Source of the DNA: Pseudotamlana haliotis
GTDB lineage: Bacteria > Bacteroidota > Bacteroidia > Flavobacteriales > Flavobacteriaceae
Direction: 5' to 3'
NCBI RefSeq assembly: GCF_008806375.1
Contig: NZ_WAAT01000050.1
Span: 62,001 to 126,000, forward strand
Length of the DNA: 64,000 nt
A model generated the notes under the pieces. It had not been told where the DNA came from and ran no database searches. It was given only the letters and a program-made list of their open reading frames with translations. Shown here one piece after another: positions 53,909 to 62,626 of this stretch. The translations under genes were made by a program, and so were the position numbers. Each line of letters opens with the position of its first letter. Positions within the stretch are counted from its first letter, which is position 1.

Positions 53909-54613
53909 ATGAAAAGGATAATAGGGTTACTACTTGTTTTAATGATAAGTTATCCAACTTTTGCTCAGGAGATTAACCAACTTGATGCTGAAGGCAAACG
54001 TCACGGCGTTTGGAAAAAGAATTTTGAAGGCACAGATATCTTAAGATACGAAGGGCAGTTTAAGCATGGTAAGGAAGTTGGTTTGTTTAAATTCTATAAG
54101 AATTATAAGAACAAAGCCATACTGAGCGCTACGAAGCAGTTTAATAACAGCACTTCGATTGCTGAGGTCAAGTTTTTAGCATCTAACGGAAAAGTGATTA
54201 GTGAAGGAAAAATGGATGGTAAATTACATATTGGTACTTGGAAATACTACCAAAAAAACTCAGAAGATATACTGATTTTAGAACATTATAATAATTCAGG
54301 TGAATTGACTGGTGAACGTTTGGTGTATTATCCTAATGGAGCGATCGCTGAAAAAAACAACTATATAAACGGGAAATTAGAAGGCACGGGTTATTCATAC
54401 ACTGAAAACAATACGATGCTCACTAAAAACGAATATGAAAATGACGTTTTTCATGGGAAGTCTGAGTTTTATAACGCTAAAGGCCAACTGGTGTCTGAAG
54501 GCATGTTCAAAAATGGTAAAAAAATTGGCATGTGGAAGTTTTACGAGAATGGCAAATTGGTTGAAGAAAAGAACTTTTCTTATGTCTCTAAGCGCACAAA
54601 AAAAACTCCTTAA
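53909..54613 (+). CDS. Secreted MORN-repeat (YwqK-type) protein
   Basis: A 234-residue protein with a signal peptide (MKRIIGLLLVLMISYPTFAQ) and about seven MORN-variant repeats, each around 'G....G.W..Y...G.L': 'GKRHGVWKKNF', 'GKEVGLFKFYKNY', 'GKLHIGTWKYYQ', 'GELTGERLVYYPNGAI', 'GKLEGTGYSY' and 'GKKIGMWKFYENGKLVEEK'. Such proteins are often labelled YwqK-family antitoxins, but a secreted copy with no toxin gene nearby does not fit a toxin-antitoxin role. The ligand is unknown. Confidence 0.8.
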   Translation: MKRIIGLLLVLMISYPTFAQEINQLDAEGKRHGVWKKNFEGTDILRYEGQFKHGKEVGLFKFYKNYKNKAILSATKQFNNSTSIAEVKFLASNGKVISEGKMDGKLHIGTWKYYQKNSEDILILEHYNNSGELTGERLVYYPNGAIAEKNNYINGKLEGTGYSYTENNTMLTKNEYENDVFHGKSEFYNAKGQLVSEGMFKNGKKIGMWKFYENGKLVEEKNFSYVSKRTKKTP

Positions 54614-54637
54614 ATCTTAAGGAGCTCTCTTTTTTTA
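54606..54637 (+). terminator. Terminator overlapping the end of the MORN gene
   Basis: CTCCTTAA (54606-54613) / TTAAGGAG (54617-54624), then CTCTC and seven T. The 5' arm includes the stop codon of the gene. Confidence 0.8.
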
Positions 54638-55029
54638 TAGACAATTATTCGAGGGTGGAAAGAGTGATAATTGTCTACAAACTAACAAACCAAAACTAAC
54701 TAAACTAATATTGTTTCAATAAATCGGTTTATCGATTATTGTATACTTTAAAAAAAACAGATACCGGTATTTAAAGATATCTTGTTTTGTAAATGTCAAA
54801 TTTCACGTATCTATTAGTAAATATAATAAAAAAGACAGAAAAATAACACGAATTAAATTAATACTTTTCTGTATGTAGTTTTATTATTACTATTGATGTC
54901 GTATAAATATAGCAACAATTATGTTAAATAACAATTTTTGTAATGCTTTTTTTGTTAAACTGTTAAAAAAATCGTTTTATGTTACATTTGATATAAACTA
55001 TATTGTTTTACGCATCTTGTAATTATATG
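54638..55029. other. Long AT-rich non-coding region with an 11-bp inverted repeat
   Basis: About 400 bp without a supportable gene. At its left end TAGACAATTAT (54638-54648) and ATAATTGTCTA (54667-54677) form a perfect 11-bp stem with an 18-nt purine-rich loop. They are followed by an AAC-rich tract (CAAACTAACAAACCAAAAC) like those in Bacteroidota mRNA leaders. The rest is very AT-rich. It may encode a small RNA or be a relic leader. Confidence 0.4.
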
Positions 55030-55037
55030 TATCTTTG
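55030..55037 (+). promoter_or_regulatory. -7 element of mnmA promoter
   Basis: TATCTTTG, ending 18 nt before the ATG at 55056. A TTG at 55003-55005 lies 24 nt upstream. Its position rules out an earlier in-frame start at 55035, which is inside this element. Confidence 0.6.
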
Positions 55038-55055
55038 TGCCCTAATTTTTTTAGA

Positions 55056-56243
55056 ATGAAACGAGTAATTATTGGCCTATCTGGCGGTGTAGATTCAAGT
55101 GTAGCAGCCTATTTGTTAAAGGAGCAAGGCTACGAGGTTATTGGTTTGTTTATGAAAAACTGGCATGATGACTCGGTAACCATTTCTAATGAATGTCCGT
55201 GGCTAGACGATAGTAACGACGCCATGCTAGTGGCTGAAAAATTAGGTATTCCGTTTCAAACCGTCGATTTAAGCGAACAGTATAAAGAACGTATCGTAGA
55301 TTACATGTTCAATGAATATGAAAAAGGGCGTACACCAAACCCTGATGTGCTTTGTAATCGTGAAATTAAATTTGATGTGTTCATGAAAATCGCCCTTGAT
55401 TTAGGTGCAGATTATGTGGCAACAGGCCATTATTGCCGGAAGGGCACTATTGAAAAAGATGGAGCTGAAACTTACCAGTTATTGGCTGGTGTAGATGGTA
55501 ATAAAGACCAATCCTACTTTTTATGTCAGTTATCTCAAGAACAATTGGCTAAATCTTTATTTCCAATAGGGGAGTTAACCAAGCCTGAGGTACGTGAAAT
55601 CGCCACAAAATTAGATTTGGTTACAGCGGATAAAAAAGATTCTCAAGGCCTTTGTTTCATAGGAAAAGTAAAACTTCCAGATTTTCTTCAGCAACAATTA
55701 AAGCCTAAGGAAGGGGTTATTGTTGAAATTCCTAATAATTTTGAAAACTACAATCAAGACGTTCCCGATTTTTCTTCGGAAGAAGAGAGTTTAGCCTTTT
55801 TATCTCAAAAACAACACTATCAAATTGCTGATGGTAAAGTAGTAGGTAAGCATCAAGGTGCGCATTATTTTACGAAAGGGCAACGTAAAGGTTTAGGTAT
55901 AGGCGGCACCGTAGAGCCTCTGTTTGTTATTGATACCGATGTTGAAGAAAATGTCATTTACACAGGTCAAGGCAAAGAACACCCTGGCTTATATAAAAAG
56001 GCCCTGTTTGTAACCAACCAAGAATTGCATTGGGTGCGTGAGGATTTAGCCTTAGCAGATGGTGAAACCATGGACGTTAAAGCACGCATTCGTTACCGAC
56101 AAGCTTTAGAAACGGCAACACTGCATAAAGTAGAAAACGGTTTATATGTGACTTTTGATAATAAGCAATCAGCCATTACCGAAGGACAGTTTGTGGCTTG
56201 GTACTTGGAAGACGAGCTTATTGGTTCGGGGGTAATTTCGTAA
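55056..56243 (+). CDS. mnmA: tRNA 2-thiouridine(34) synthase MnmA
   Basis: A 395-residue enzyme that thiolates U34 of Glu, Gln and Lys tRNAs. It opens '[36 protein letters not shown]', the PP-loop SGGVDS. The catalytic cysteines are in '[11 protein letters not shown]' (about 101-111) and '[10 protein letters not shown]' (about 202-211). 'DQSYFL' and '[19 protein letters not shown]' are also typical. The C-terminal beta-barrel ends 'LIGSGVIS'. The start at 55056 is set by the promoter just upstream. It precedes the subtilase gene by 25 bp. Confidence 0.96.
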   Translation: MKRVIIGLSGGVDSSVAAYLLKEQGYEVIGLFMKNWHDDSVTISNECPWLDDSNDAMLVAEKLGIPFQTVDLSEQYKERIVDYMFNEYEKGRTPNPDVLCNREIKFDVFMKIALDLGADYVATGHYCRKGTIEKDGAETYQLLAGVDGNKDQSYFLCQLSQEQLAKSLFPIGELTKPEVREIATKLDLVTADKKDSQGLCFIGKVKLPDFLQQQLKPKEGVIVEIPNNFENYNQDVPDFSSEEESLAFLSQKQHYQIADGKVVGKHQGAHYFTKGQRKGLGIGGTVEPLFVIDTDVEENVIYTGQGKEHPGLYKKALFVTNQELHWVREDLALADGETMDVKARIRYRQALETATLHKVENGLYVTFDNKQSAITEGQFVAWYLEDELIGSGVIS

Positions 56244-56268
56244 ATTAGTCCGATTCTAAAATTGAACT

Positions 56269-57912
56269 ATGAAGAAACAATTACTTTGTTTGGGCTTTCT
56301 TCTCTTACAATGCCTTGTGTTTTCTCAAGTCGAAGACGCTTGGGTGTACTTCATTGATAAAGAAAATGTCACTGCGGCTTTAAATAACCCTATCAGTATC
56401 CTCACTCAAAAAGCTATTGATAGAAAACAGAAAGATGGCGTAGCTATAGATTATAGAGATGTTCCTGTCAATGAACAATACATCACAGTGCTTAAAAGTG
56501 CTACCGGAATTTCTGTATTGGCGAAGTCCAAATGGTTTAATGCCGTTCATATTCGTGGTTCAAAAACAGCTATCGATAATTTAAGAAGCAATGCCACGCT
56601 TTCATTTATAGATTATATTGATTTTGCTGATAAAAGTTTGAATGCTAAATACGCTACACGGTCAAAAATAGCTCAAGTCACAGATAAATTCAGTTTAGAA
56701 AATTCAAATTCCGATTTTGTGTATGGTAATACGCAGAATCAAGTCGAAATGATTGCTGCTCATCAATTACATCAAGATGATTTTACAGGTGAAGGCATTA
56801 GTATTGCGGTTTTAGATGCAGCCTTTACGAATGTGAATACGATGAATGCTTTTGAACGTTTAAGAACCGCAGGGAACTTAAAAGATGGTTATGATTTTGT
56901 AGACCGTACCCATGATGTTTATGCTTATGCGCCAGGAGCTGGAAGTATTAGCCACGGCACACAAGTATTGAGTAGTATGGCTGCTTATGTGCAAGATGAA
57001 TATGTAGGCACGGCTCCCGATGCGACTTATTATTTATTTAGAACTGAAGATGGCAATGATGAAAATCCCGTAGAGGAAAGCTATTGGGTGGAAGCTGCAG
57101 AACGTGCCGATAGTTTAGGCGTTGATATCATAAACACCTCATTAGGTTATAAAGATTACAGTCCGAATTACCCAAATTACAGCTATTCCAATGCCGAAAT
57201 GAACGGTAACACAGCGTTTATCACAAAAGGGTCTAATATCGCTTTCGAAAAAGGGCTGCTTTTGGTGACTTCAGCCGGAAACTCGGGGAGTTCTGGTGTA
57301 GGAGCACCGGCCGATTCGCCTGTTGTGTTGTCTGTTGGAGCAGTTGATGCTTCAGAAAATTACGTGAGTTTTAGTTCTGTTGGCAGTGCAAACCAACCCT
57401 CTCAAAAACCAGACGTGGTGGCTAGAGGCTATCGCGCTTACCTTATAGATAGAAATGATGCCATCGTTCAAAATAATGGTACCTCTTTTAGCGGGCCTAT
57501 TATGGCAGGGGGTGTGGCTTGTTTAATGCAAGCCTTGCCAGATAAGAGCCATGAAGATATTTTAGCACTCGTTCGAGCTTCAGGTTCTCAGTTTAATAGC
57601 CCAGATAATCAATTGGGTTATGGCGTTCCTAATTTGTACCAAGCTTTTCAAAAAGGCTTGTCGAATACCGAATTCAATAATTTAAGTTTCAAAATATACC
57701 CAAATCCTGTAATTTCAACCCTATTTATAACATTTGATTCAGGTAGCAGTGAAGCACAATTGAAGTTATATAATACATTGGGTGTTTTAGTATTAGATAC
57801 TGTTGTGAATAATAAAAACGGTGTTTCTTTAAGTCATTTGCCTGAAGGGCTGTATCTAGGTGAAATTCATTTAGAAAATGAAAAGAGCAGCTTTAAAATC
57901 ATTAAAAAATAA
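56269..57912 (+). CDS. Secreted subtilase (S8) with T9SS type A sorting domain
   Basis: A 547-residue protease. A signal peptide (MKKQLLCLGFLLLQCLVFSQ) and an inhibitor-like prodomain (about 22-125) precede the subtilisin domain. The triad is D183 (IAVLDA), H229 (SHGT) and S406 (NGTSFSGP), with N337 in 'SAGNSG'. The C-terminal domain (about 475-547, 'FKIYPNPVISTLFITFD...LPEGLYLGEIHLE') is a type IX secretion sorting signal, so the enzyme is exported across the outer membrane and anchored or released. The stop codon overlaps the next start by 1 bp. Confidence 0.93.
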   Translation: MKKQLLCLGFLLLQCLVFSQVEDAWVYFIDKENVTAALNNPISILTQKAIDRKQKDGVAIDYRDVPVNEQYITVLKSATGISVLAKSKWFNAVHIRGSKTAIDNLRSNATLSFIDYIDFADKSLNAKYATRSKIAQVTDKFSLENSNSDFVYGNTQNQVEMIAAHQLHQDDFTGEGISIAVLDAAFTNVNTMNAFERLRTAGNLKDGYDFVDRTHDVYAYAPGAGSISHGTQVLSSMAAYVQDEYVGTAPDATYYLFRTEDGNDENPVEESYWVEAAERADSLGVDIINTSLGYKDYSPNYPNYSYSNAEMNGNTAFITKGSNIAFEKGLLLVTSAGNSGSSGVGAPADSPVVLSVGAVDASENYVSFSSVGSANQPSQKPDVVARGYRAYLIDRNDAIVQNNGTSFSGPIMAGGVACLMQALPDKSHEDILALVRASGSQFNSPDNQLGYGVPNLYQAFQKGLSNTEFNNLSFKIYPNPVISTLFITFDSGSSEAQLKLYNTLGVLVLDTVVNNKNGVSLSHLPEGLYLGEIHLENEKSSFKIIKK

Positions 57913-58853
57913 TGAATCGTATTTGTGAATTGTTCCGAATAAAATATCCTATCATTCAAGCCGGTATGGTTTGGAATAGTGGTTGGCGCCTAGCTTCAGC
58001 GGCTAGTAATTCTGGTATATTAGGACTTATAGGCGCGGGGTCTATGTACCCCGAAGTATTACGCGAACACATTCAGAAATGTCAGAAAGCTACCGATAAA
58101 CCGTTTGGCGTAAACGTACCCATGTTGTATCCGAATATTGAAGAGATTATGGGTATTATTGTGGAGGAAGGGGTTAAAATCGTGTTTACTTCTGCAGGAA
58201 ATCCTAAAACCTGGACCGCTTGGTTGCAAGAACGTGGCATTACTGTTGTTCATGTGGTAAGTAGTTTAAAATTTGCCTTGAAAGCTCAGGATGCTGGGGT
58301 TGATGCTATAGTCGCTGAAGGTTTTGAGGCTGGAGGTCATAACGGGAGGGATGAAACAACCACGCTAACTTTAATCCCCATGGTTAAAGAAAAAATTCAA
58401 ATTCCTATCATTGCCGCTGGAGGTATAGCCACAGGAAAAGCCATGTTGGCTACCATGATTTTAGGGGCCGACGGGGTTCAAATTGGTAGTCGTTTTGTTG
58501 CTAGTGTAGAAAGTTCTGCCCATCAGTCTTTTAAAAATGCCGTGGTTGAAGCCCAAGAAGGGGATACCAAATTGACTTTAAAAGAACTCGCTCCGGTACG
58601 TTTACTTAAAAATAAGTTCTTTACGGAAGTGGAAGACTTGTACAAAACGAGCCCGACTACCGAAGCATTGAAAAACTTATTAGGTCGAGGTCGTGCCAAA
58701 AAAGGCATGTTTGAAGGTGATTTAGAAGCTGGAGAATTGGAAATCGGACAAGTTTCAGGGTTAATTCATGATATTAAGCCGGTGGCTGAAATTGTTTCAG
58801 AAATTATGGCCGAATTTGAGCAGGCTAAAAACCAAAATCTGAATATTTATTAA
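57912..58853 (+). CDS. Nitronate monooxygenase-family flavoprotein
   Basis: A 313-residue FMN-dependent TIM-barrel protein: 'FRIKYPIIQAGMVWNSGWRLASAASNSGILGLIGAG' (N-terminus), 'DAIVAEGFEAGGHNGRDE' with the conserved His, 'IPIIAAGGIATGKAMLATMILGADGVQIGSRFVAS'. The family includes nitronate monooxygenases that detoxify propionate-3-nitronate, and the related enoyl-ACP reductase FabK; these are not separable by eye. The gene starts within the stop of the subtilase gene (TAATG), so translation is coupled although a functional link is not evident. Confidence 0.85.
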   Translation: MNRICELFRIKYPIIQAGMVWNSGWRLASAASNSGILGLIGAGSMYPEVLREHIQKCQKATDKPFGVNVPMLYPNIEEIMGIIVEEGVKIVFTSAGNPKTWTAWLQERGITVVHVVSSLKFALKAQDAGVDAIVAEGFEAGGHNGRDETTTLTLIPMVKEKIQIPIIAAGGIATGKAMLATMILGADGVQIGSRFVASVESSAHQSFKNAVVEAQEGDTKLTLKELAPVRLLKNKFFTEVEDLYKTSPTTEALKNLLGRGRAKKGMFEGDLEAGELEIGQVSGLIHDIKPVAEIVSEIMAEFEQAKNQNLNIY

Positions 58854-58886
58854 GCTTAATAACAAGCCTTTTACTTTCAATAGTTT

Positions 58887-58919
58887 TTGATTATTTCCGA
58901 TAAAATAAGGCTACTTTTG
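58887..58919 (+). promoter_or_regulatory. Promoter of MATE gene, leaderless geometry
   Basis: TTG (58887-58889), 22 nt, TACTTTTG (58912-58919), with the ATG at 58924 only 4 nt further. The mRNA probably starts at or beside the initiation codon. Confidence 0.65.
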
Positions 58920-58923
58920 CAGC

Positions 58924-60306
58924 ATGCAATTATCTCAATACACCAAAGAATTTAAATACAATTGGCAACTCGCAGCGCCTGTCATGCTTGGCATGTTGGG
59001 ACATACCTTCGTGAGTTTTGTTGATAATATCATGGTGGGGCAATTAGGAACCGCCCAACTTGCAGCTGTGTCTTTAGGAAATAGCTTCATGTTTATTGCC
59101 ATGTCATTGGGTATTGGGTTTTCAACAGCGATTACACCAATCATCGCAGAATCTGATGCAGCCAATGATTTTAAAAATGGAAAATCAGCCTTTAAAAACG
59201 GACTGTTTTTGTGTACCGTTATTGGTGTTTTACTATTTCTATTGGTGTTTTTAGCCAAACCACTTATGTATTTGATGCAGCAACCAGAAGAAGTGGTGAC
59301 TTTGGCTATTCCGTATTTAGATTTGGTGGCTGTTTCTTTAATCCCCCTAGTGGTTTTTCAAGCTTTTAAGCAATTTAGTGATGGTTTGTCCATGACCAAA
59401 TTCCCCATGTATGCTACGCTTTTAGGAAATGTGATTAATATTGTTTTGAATTACATGCTAATCTTTGGGAAATTCGGCATGCCAGAAATGGGTATTGTAG
59501 GTGCGGCTTATGGTACTTTGGTGTCTCGTTTAATTATGGTGTGGTACCTGTGGTACTTATTAAAAGGAAGAGAGAAGTCTAAAGCCTATGTGACCAACAT
59601 TAAGTTTTTTATTTTAGATAAACTCATGCTTCGGAAGCTGTTAGATTTAGGGGCTCCAAGTGCCATGCAGATGTTTTTTGAAGTGGCCATTTTTACCGCG
59701 GCTATTTGGTTAAGTGGGTTACTAGGAAAAAATCCGCAGGCAGCTAACCAAATTGCTTTAAATTTAAGTTCGATGACCTTTATGGTGGCTACAGGTTTAA
59801 GCGTTGCAGCCATGATTAGAGTAGGAAACCAAAAAGGCTTAAAAGCGTATCATGAATTACGACGTATAGCGTTCTCTTTGTTTTTAATGGGCACCTTAAT
59901 GGCAACTGTATTCGCCTTGTTTTTCTTTGCTTTTCATGCGTATTTACCTAAAATTTATGTAGATTTTGATGATGTAAAAAACCTTGCCGATAACACCGAA
60001 GTGGTGAGCATTGCCTCTAACTTACTGATTGCTGCAGCAATTTTTCAAATTAGTGATAGTATTCAGGTGTTGGTTTTGGGGGCTTTACGCGGATTACAAG
60101 ATGTTAAAATCCCAACCCTAATCACCTTTATTTCTTACTGGCTTATTGGATTTCCCGTGAGCTGGTATTTTGGAAAAGCAGACCAACTGGGAAGCTTTGG
60201 TATTTGGACCGGACTTTTAGCGGGTTTAACTACCGCTGCGATTTTATTGTATATAAGGTTTAATTATTTAACGAAAAGGTTAATTTTGTCGAACAACAAA
60301 TCATAA
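58924..60306 (+). CDS. MATE-family multidrug efflux transporter
   Basis: A 460-residue protein with 12 membrane helices in two homologous halves. The first half starts 'LAAPVMLGMLGHTFVSFVDNIMVGQLGTAQLAAVSLGNSFMF' and the second 'LGAPSAMQMFFEVAIFTAAIWLSGLLGKNPQAANQIALNLSSM'. It is of the NorM type, exporting cationic drugs or metabolites by Na+ or H+ antiport; the substrate is unknown. It heads an apparent operon with a small acidic protein (5 bp gap) and a PAP2 phosphatase. Confidence 0.92.
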   Translation: MQLSQYTKEFKYNWQLAAPVMLGMLGHTFVSFVDNIMVGQLGTAQLAAVSLGNSFMFIAMSLGIGFSTAITPIIAESDAANDFKNGKSAFKNGLFLCTVIGVLLFLLVFLAKPLMYLMQQPEEVVTLAIPYLDLVAVSLIPLVVFQAFKQFSDGLSMTKFPMYATLLGNVINIVLNYMLIFGKFGMPEMGIVGAAYGTLVSRLIMVWYLWYLLKGREKSKAYVTNIKFFILDKLMLRKLLDLGAPSAMQMFFEVAIFTAAIWLSGLLGKNPQAANQIALNLSSMTFMVATGLSVAAMIRVGNQKGLKAYHELRRIAFSLFLMGTLMATVFALFFFAFHAYLPKIYVDFDDVKNLADNTEVVSIASNLLIAAAIFQISDSIQVLVLGALRGLQDVKIPTLITFISYWLIGFPVSWYFGKADQLGSFGIWTGLLAGLTTAAILLYIRFNYLTKRLILSNNKS

Positions 60307-60311
60307 GAAAC

Positions 60312-60539
60312 ATGAGTCTTCCAAAGTTTATTTTAGGTGATAATACCGAATTTCCAAATGCTATCTATGTTATTCATACCGAATTTCCGCGTTTTATTAT
60401 TAACCTTGAAAATGATGAGGTGGAGTGGTTTGAAGATTTTGATGCTGAAGACCAAAAGGAACTAGAATCTGAAACTGAAAATGCTATTAAATTGGCAACA
60501 GACTTTTACGATAACGAAGTAGCCAAATACGAAGAGTAA
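60312..60539 (+). CDS. Small acidic protein of unknown function
   Basis: A 75-residue protein, 'MSLPKFILGDNTEFPNAIYVIHTEFPRFIINLENDEVEWFEDFDAEDQKELESETENAI...', strongly acidic in the C-terminal half, no membrane segment or signal. It starts 5 bp after the MATE gene stop and ends 8 bp before the PAP2 gene, so all three are co-transcribed. No characterised family is recognised; the tight operon position supports it as real. Confidence 0.7.
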   Translation: MSLPKFILGDNTEFPNAIYVIHTEFPRFIINLENDEVEWFEDFDAEDQKELESETENAIKLATDFYDNEVAKYEE

Positions 60540-60547
60540 GTTTTTTT

Positions 60548-61117
60548 ATGATTGAAGAATTAATAAAATACGATACCGAACTATTTTTATTTTTAAATAA
60601 TTTAGGTACACCAGCTTGGGATAACTTTTGGTTGGTAGTAACCGATAAACTCACTTTTGTTCCTTTATACGCGCTATTATTATATTTAATTTATAAGAAA
60701 CTCGGACTTAAATCTTTATTGATTATGGTGGTGGTGATAGCCTTAATGATTACTTTCACCGATCAAATTACCAATGTTTTTAAACGTGGTTTTCAACGTT
60801 TACGACCTTGTGGCGAGCCAAGTATTGCCGATCAGGTGCGTTTTATAGCTGTGCGTTGTGGTAAATATGGTTTTTTCTCAGGGCATTCTTCTAATTCTAT
60901 GGCAGCTGCTATTTTTGCAGGATTGATGCTAAAACCGTATTATAAATACCTCATGCTTATTTTAATCGTGTGGAGTTTAATGGTAGCCTATAGTCGTGTT
61001 TACGTCGGGGTTCATTACCCGTTAGATCTTTTGTGCGGACTCACCTTTGGTGTTATTGCTGGCGTATTGTTTTACTATATAGCTCAGTTTGCCTTAAAGC
61101 GTTACGCGATGGATTAG
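60548..61117 (+). CDS. PAP2-family membrane phosphatase
   Basis: A 189-residue protein with about five to six helices and the three phosphatase motifs: 'KRGFQRLRPC' (K..(6)RP), 'FFSGHSSNSMA' (PSGH variant) and 'SRVYVGVHYPLDLLCG' (SR...H...D). Such enzymes dephosphorylate undecaprenyl pyrophosphate or phosphatidic acid/phosphatidylglycerophosphate; a BacA-like role in undecaprenyl phosphate recycling is possible. It is the last gene of the MATE operon and overlaps the end of convergent meaB by 4 bp. Confidence 0.9.
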   Translation: MIEELIKYDTELFLFLNNLGTPAWDNFWLVVTDKLTFVPLYALLLYLIYKKLGLKSLLIMVVVIALMITFTDQITNVFKRGFQRLRPCGEPSIADQVRFIAVRCGKYGFFSGHSSNSMAAAIFAGLMLKPYYKYLMLILIVWSLMVAYSRVYVGVHYPLDLLCGLTFGVIAGVLFYYIAQFALKRYAMD

Positions 61118-62190
61118 AACTTTAATTTTAGAAGAACTTCAGCGGCGGCAAAAGGACTGGTTCTATTCCTTTCTAATAATTCTATTTGTTGGTTTAAAGC
61201 TTCTTGGATTTCTGGCTTACTAAAGAAGTTAGATGATAATTTGTTCGCAATGGTTTGAATGAGCCAGTATTTATTCTGTTCTAGCCTTTTTATACTGAAA
61301 TAGTTGTTCGCTGTAGTGACATGTACATAGTCCAATATCAAGTTCCAAATCACATCAATACCTTCATTTTTTAATGCGCTACAAAGCTTTACAGGTGTTT
61401 GCCAACCCGATTGGTTTTTTGGGTAGAGGTGTAGGGCATTTTTAAAATCGGTTTGCGCGATTTTAGCCTGATTAAGATGGTCACCATCAGCTTTATTAAT
61501 AGCTATCGCATCAGCCATTTCAATAATACCACGTTTGATGCCCTGAAGCATATCTCCAGCACCGGGAAGCTTTAAAAGTAAAAAGAAATCGACCATACTA
61601 TGCACCGTTGTTTCACTTTGTCCCACACCAACGGTTTCAATGATTATGACATCAAAGCCTGCGGCTTCGCATAAAATTATAGACTCACGAGTGGTTCTAG
61701 CAACACCTCCCAAAGCTTTTCCAGCCGCAGAAGGTCTAATAAAAACGTTCTTGTCACTTACCAAAGCAGCCATTCTGGTTTTGTCGCCTAAAATACTCCC
61801 TTTGGTTATGGCGCTACTCGGGTCAATGGCTAAAACCGCAACACGTTTGCCTTGATCTGATAAAAACTTAGCAAAACTTTCAATAAAAGTGCTTTTTCCA
61901 ACACCAGGTACACCGGTGATGCCAATACGAATGGATTTATTAGCATGGGGTAAACAGGCTTTAATAAGGGTGCTTGATTGCTCGGTATCGGAGGGTTTAT
62001 GACTTTCAATTAGGGTAATGCTTTGGCTTAAAGCGCTGATGTTTTGATTTCGAATACCTTGGAACAAATTCTTAGGAGATGCCTTTGCTTTTTTATTTGC
62101 TTTAAATTTTTTGATGGCCGCGGCTTGCCCAAGTTCTGGGGTAGAATCATTGGCTTCTGAAGAAGTGCTATGTTTGCTGTGGTCTAACAC
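61114..62190 (-). CDS. meaB: MeaB-type GTPase, methylmalonyl-CoA mutase chaperone
   Basis: A 358-residue G3E-family GTPase. The P-loop 'IGITGVPGVGKSTFIESFAKFL' lies at about 92-113, followed by 'VAVLAIDPSS', 'GGVARTTRESIILCEAAGFDVIIIETVGVGQSETTV' and 'AINKADGDH'. MeaB/ArgK proteins protect and reload the B12-dependent methylmalonyl-CoA mutase. The mutase genes are not in the window. The N-terminal 35 residues are low-complexity (Ser/Lys/Ala-rich), longer than usual. It is convergent with the PAP2 gene. Confidence 0.93.
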   Translation of the reverse strand: MLDHSKHSTSSEANDSTPELGQAAAIKKFKANKKAKASPKNLFQGIRNQNISALSQSITLIESHKPSDTEQSSTLIKACLPHANKSIRIGITGVPGVGKSTFIESFAKFLSDQGKRVAVLAIDPSSAITKGSILGDKTRMAALVSDKNVFIRPSAAGKALGGVARTTRESIILCEAAGFDVIIIETVGVGQSETTVHSMVDFFLLLKLPGAGDMLQGIKRGIIEMADAIAINKADGDHLNQAKIAQTDFKNALHLYPKNQSGWQTPVKLCSALKNEGIDVIWNLILDYVHVTTANNYFSIKRLEQNKYWLIQTIANKLSSNFFSKPEIQEALNQQIELLERNRTSPFAAAEVLLKLKF

Positions 62191-62560
62191 GGATTTAAAA
62201 CTTTTTATAAATGTACAAATTATGTGAAAGTGTTACGTGTTTTGTTTTTTCAGAAGAGACTTTTTGTAAATACAGTATACATGAAAACCTTTAAAGACTT
62301 AAGCTACTAGCTAGGTGCTCTCAAATTCTATTTTAGATTGTGTTCTTTTGATTTCGCGGTCGAGACCGGATGCGCTATCATTGACGTGATAAGACCCTTC
62401 AGATTTTTGAAACCTGAAGGGTCTGCAAAACAAAAATTTAAAACACGTCAATATCACCGTTTTTTTAAATTTTTATAGTGGGTCTCGCAAGGACAATTAC
62501 AATTTAAGTGCTTTAACTCTAGAACAAAGAAGATAATACTACTTGATAAGGTTAAGTCAC
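62191..62560. other. Long spacer between meaB and kdgF
   Basis: No gene is seen. It is dominated by a 127-bp nested inverted-repeat element (62361-62487). The left part (62191-62360) should contain the meaB promoter (transcribed leftward); the right part leads into the kdgF terminator. Confidence 0.5.
62361..62487. repeat. Nested inverted-repeat element
   Basis: Three nested pairs in order: CGAGACC (62361-62367) / GGTCTCG (62481-62487), TTGACGTG (62381-62388) / CACGTCAA (62444-62451), and AGACCCTTCAG (62392-62402) / CTGAAGGGTCT (62414-62424) with an 11-nt loop. No coding potential. The size and nested palindromes fit a small non-autonomous element or a structured RNA. Confidence 0.55.
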
Positions 62561-62603
62561 AAAAAAAAAGCGTTCATATGATGTTATCCACCACATGAAC
62601 GCT
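62561..62603 (-). terminator. Terminator of kdgF
   Basis: Read on the minus strand: stem AGCGTTCAT / ATGAACGCT (arms at 62595-62603 and 62569-62577) followed by a run of nine U. It is 24 nt beyond the stop of the cupin gene. Confidence 0.8.
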
Positions 62604-62626
62604 TCATATAATCGTTTATAAAAAAC

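Noticed and set aside
53770-53976. A 68-codon plus-strand frame overlapping the start of the MORN gene
   Set aside because: Non-ATG start, no homology, and it overlaps the signal-peptide coding region of a well-supported gene in another phase.
53909-54613. Toxin-antitoxin interpretation of the YwqK-type protein
   Set aside because: The protein has a signal peptide and no toxin gene is adjacent; MORN repeats alone do not show an antitoxin.
55035-55055. A longer N-terminus for MnmA starting at a TTG
   Set aside because: The TTG lies within the -7 promoter element, and MnmA proteins begin at the [15 protein letters not shown] segment.
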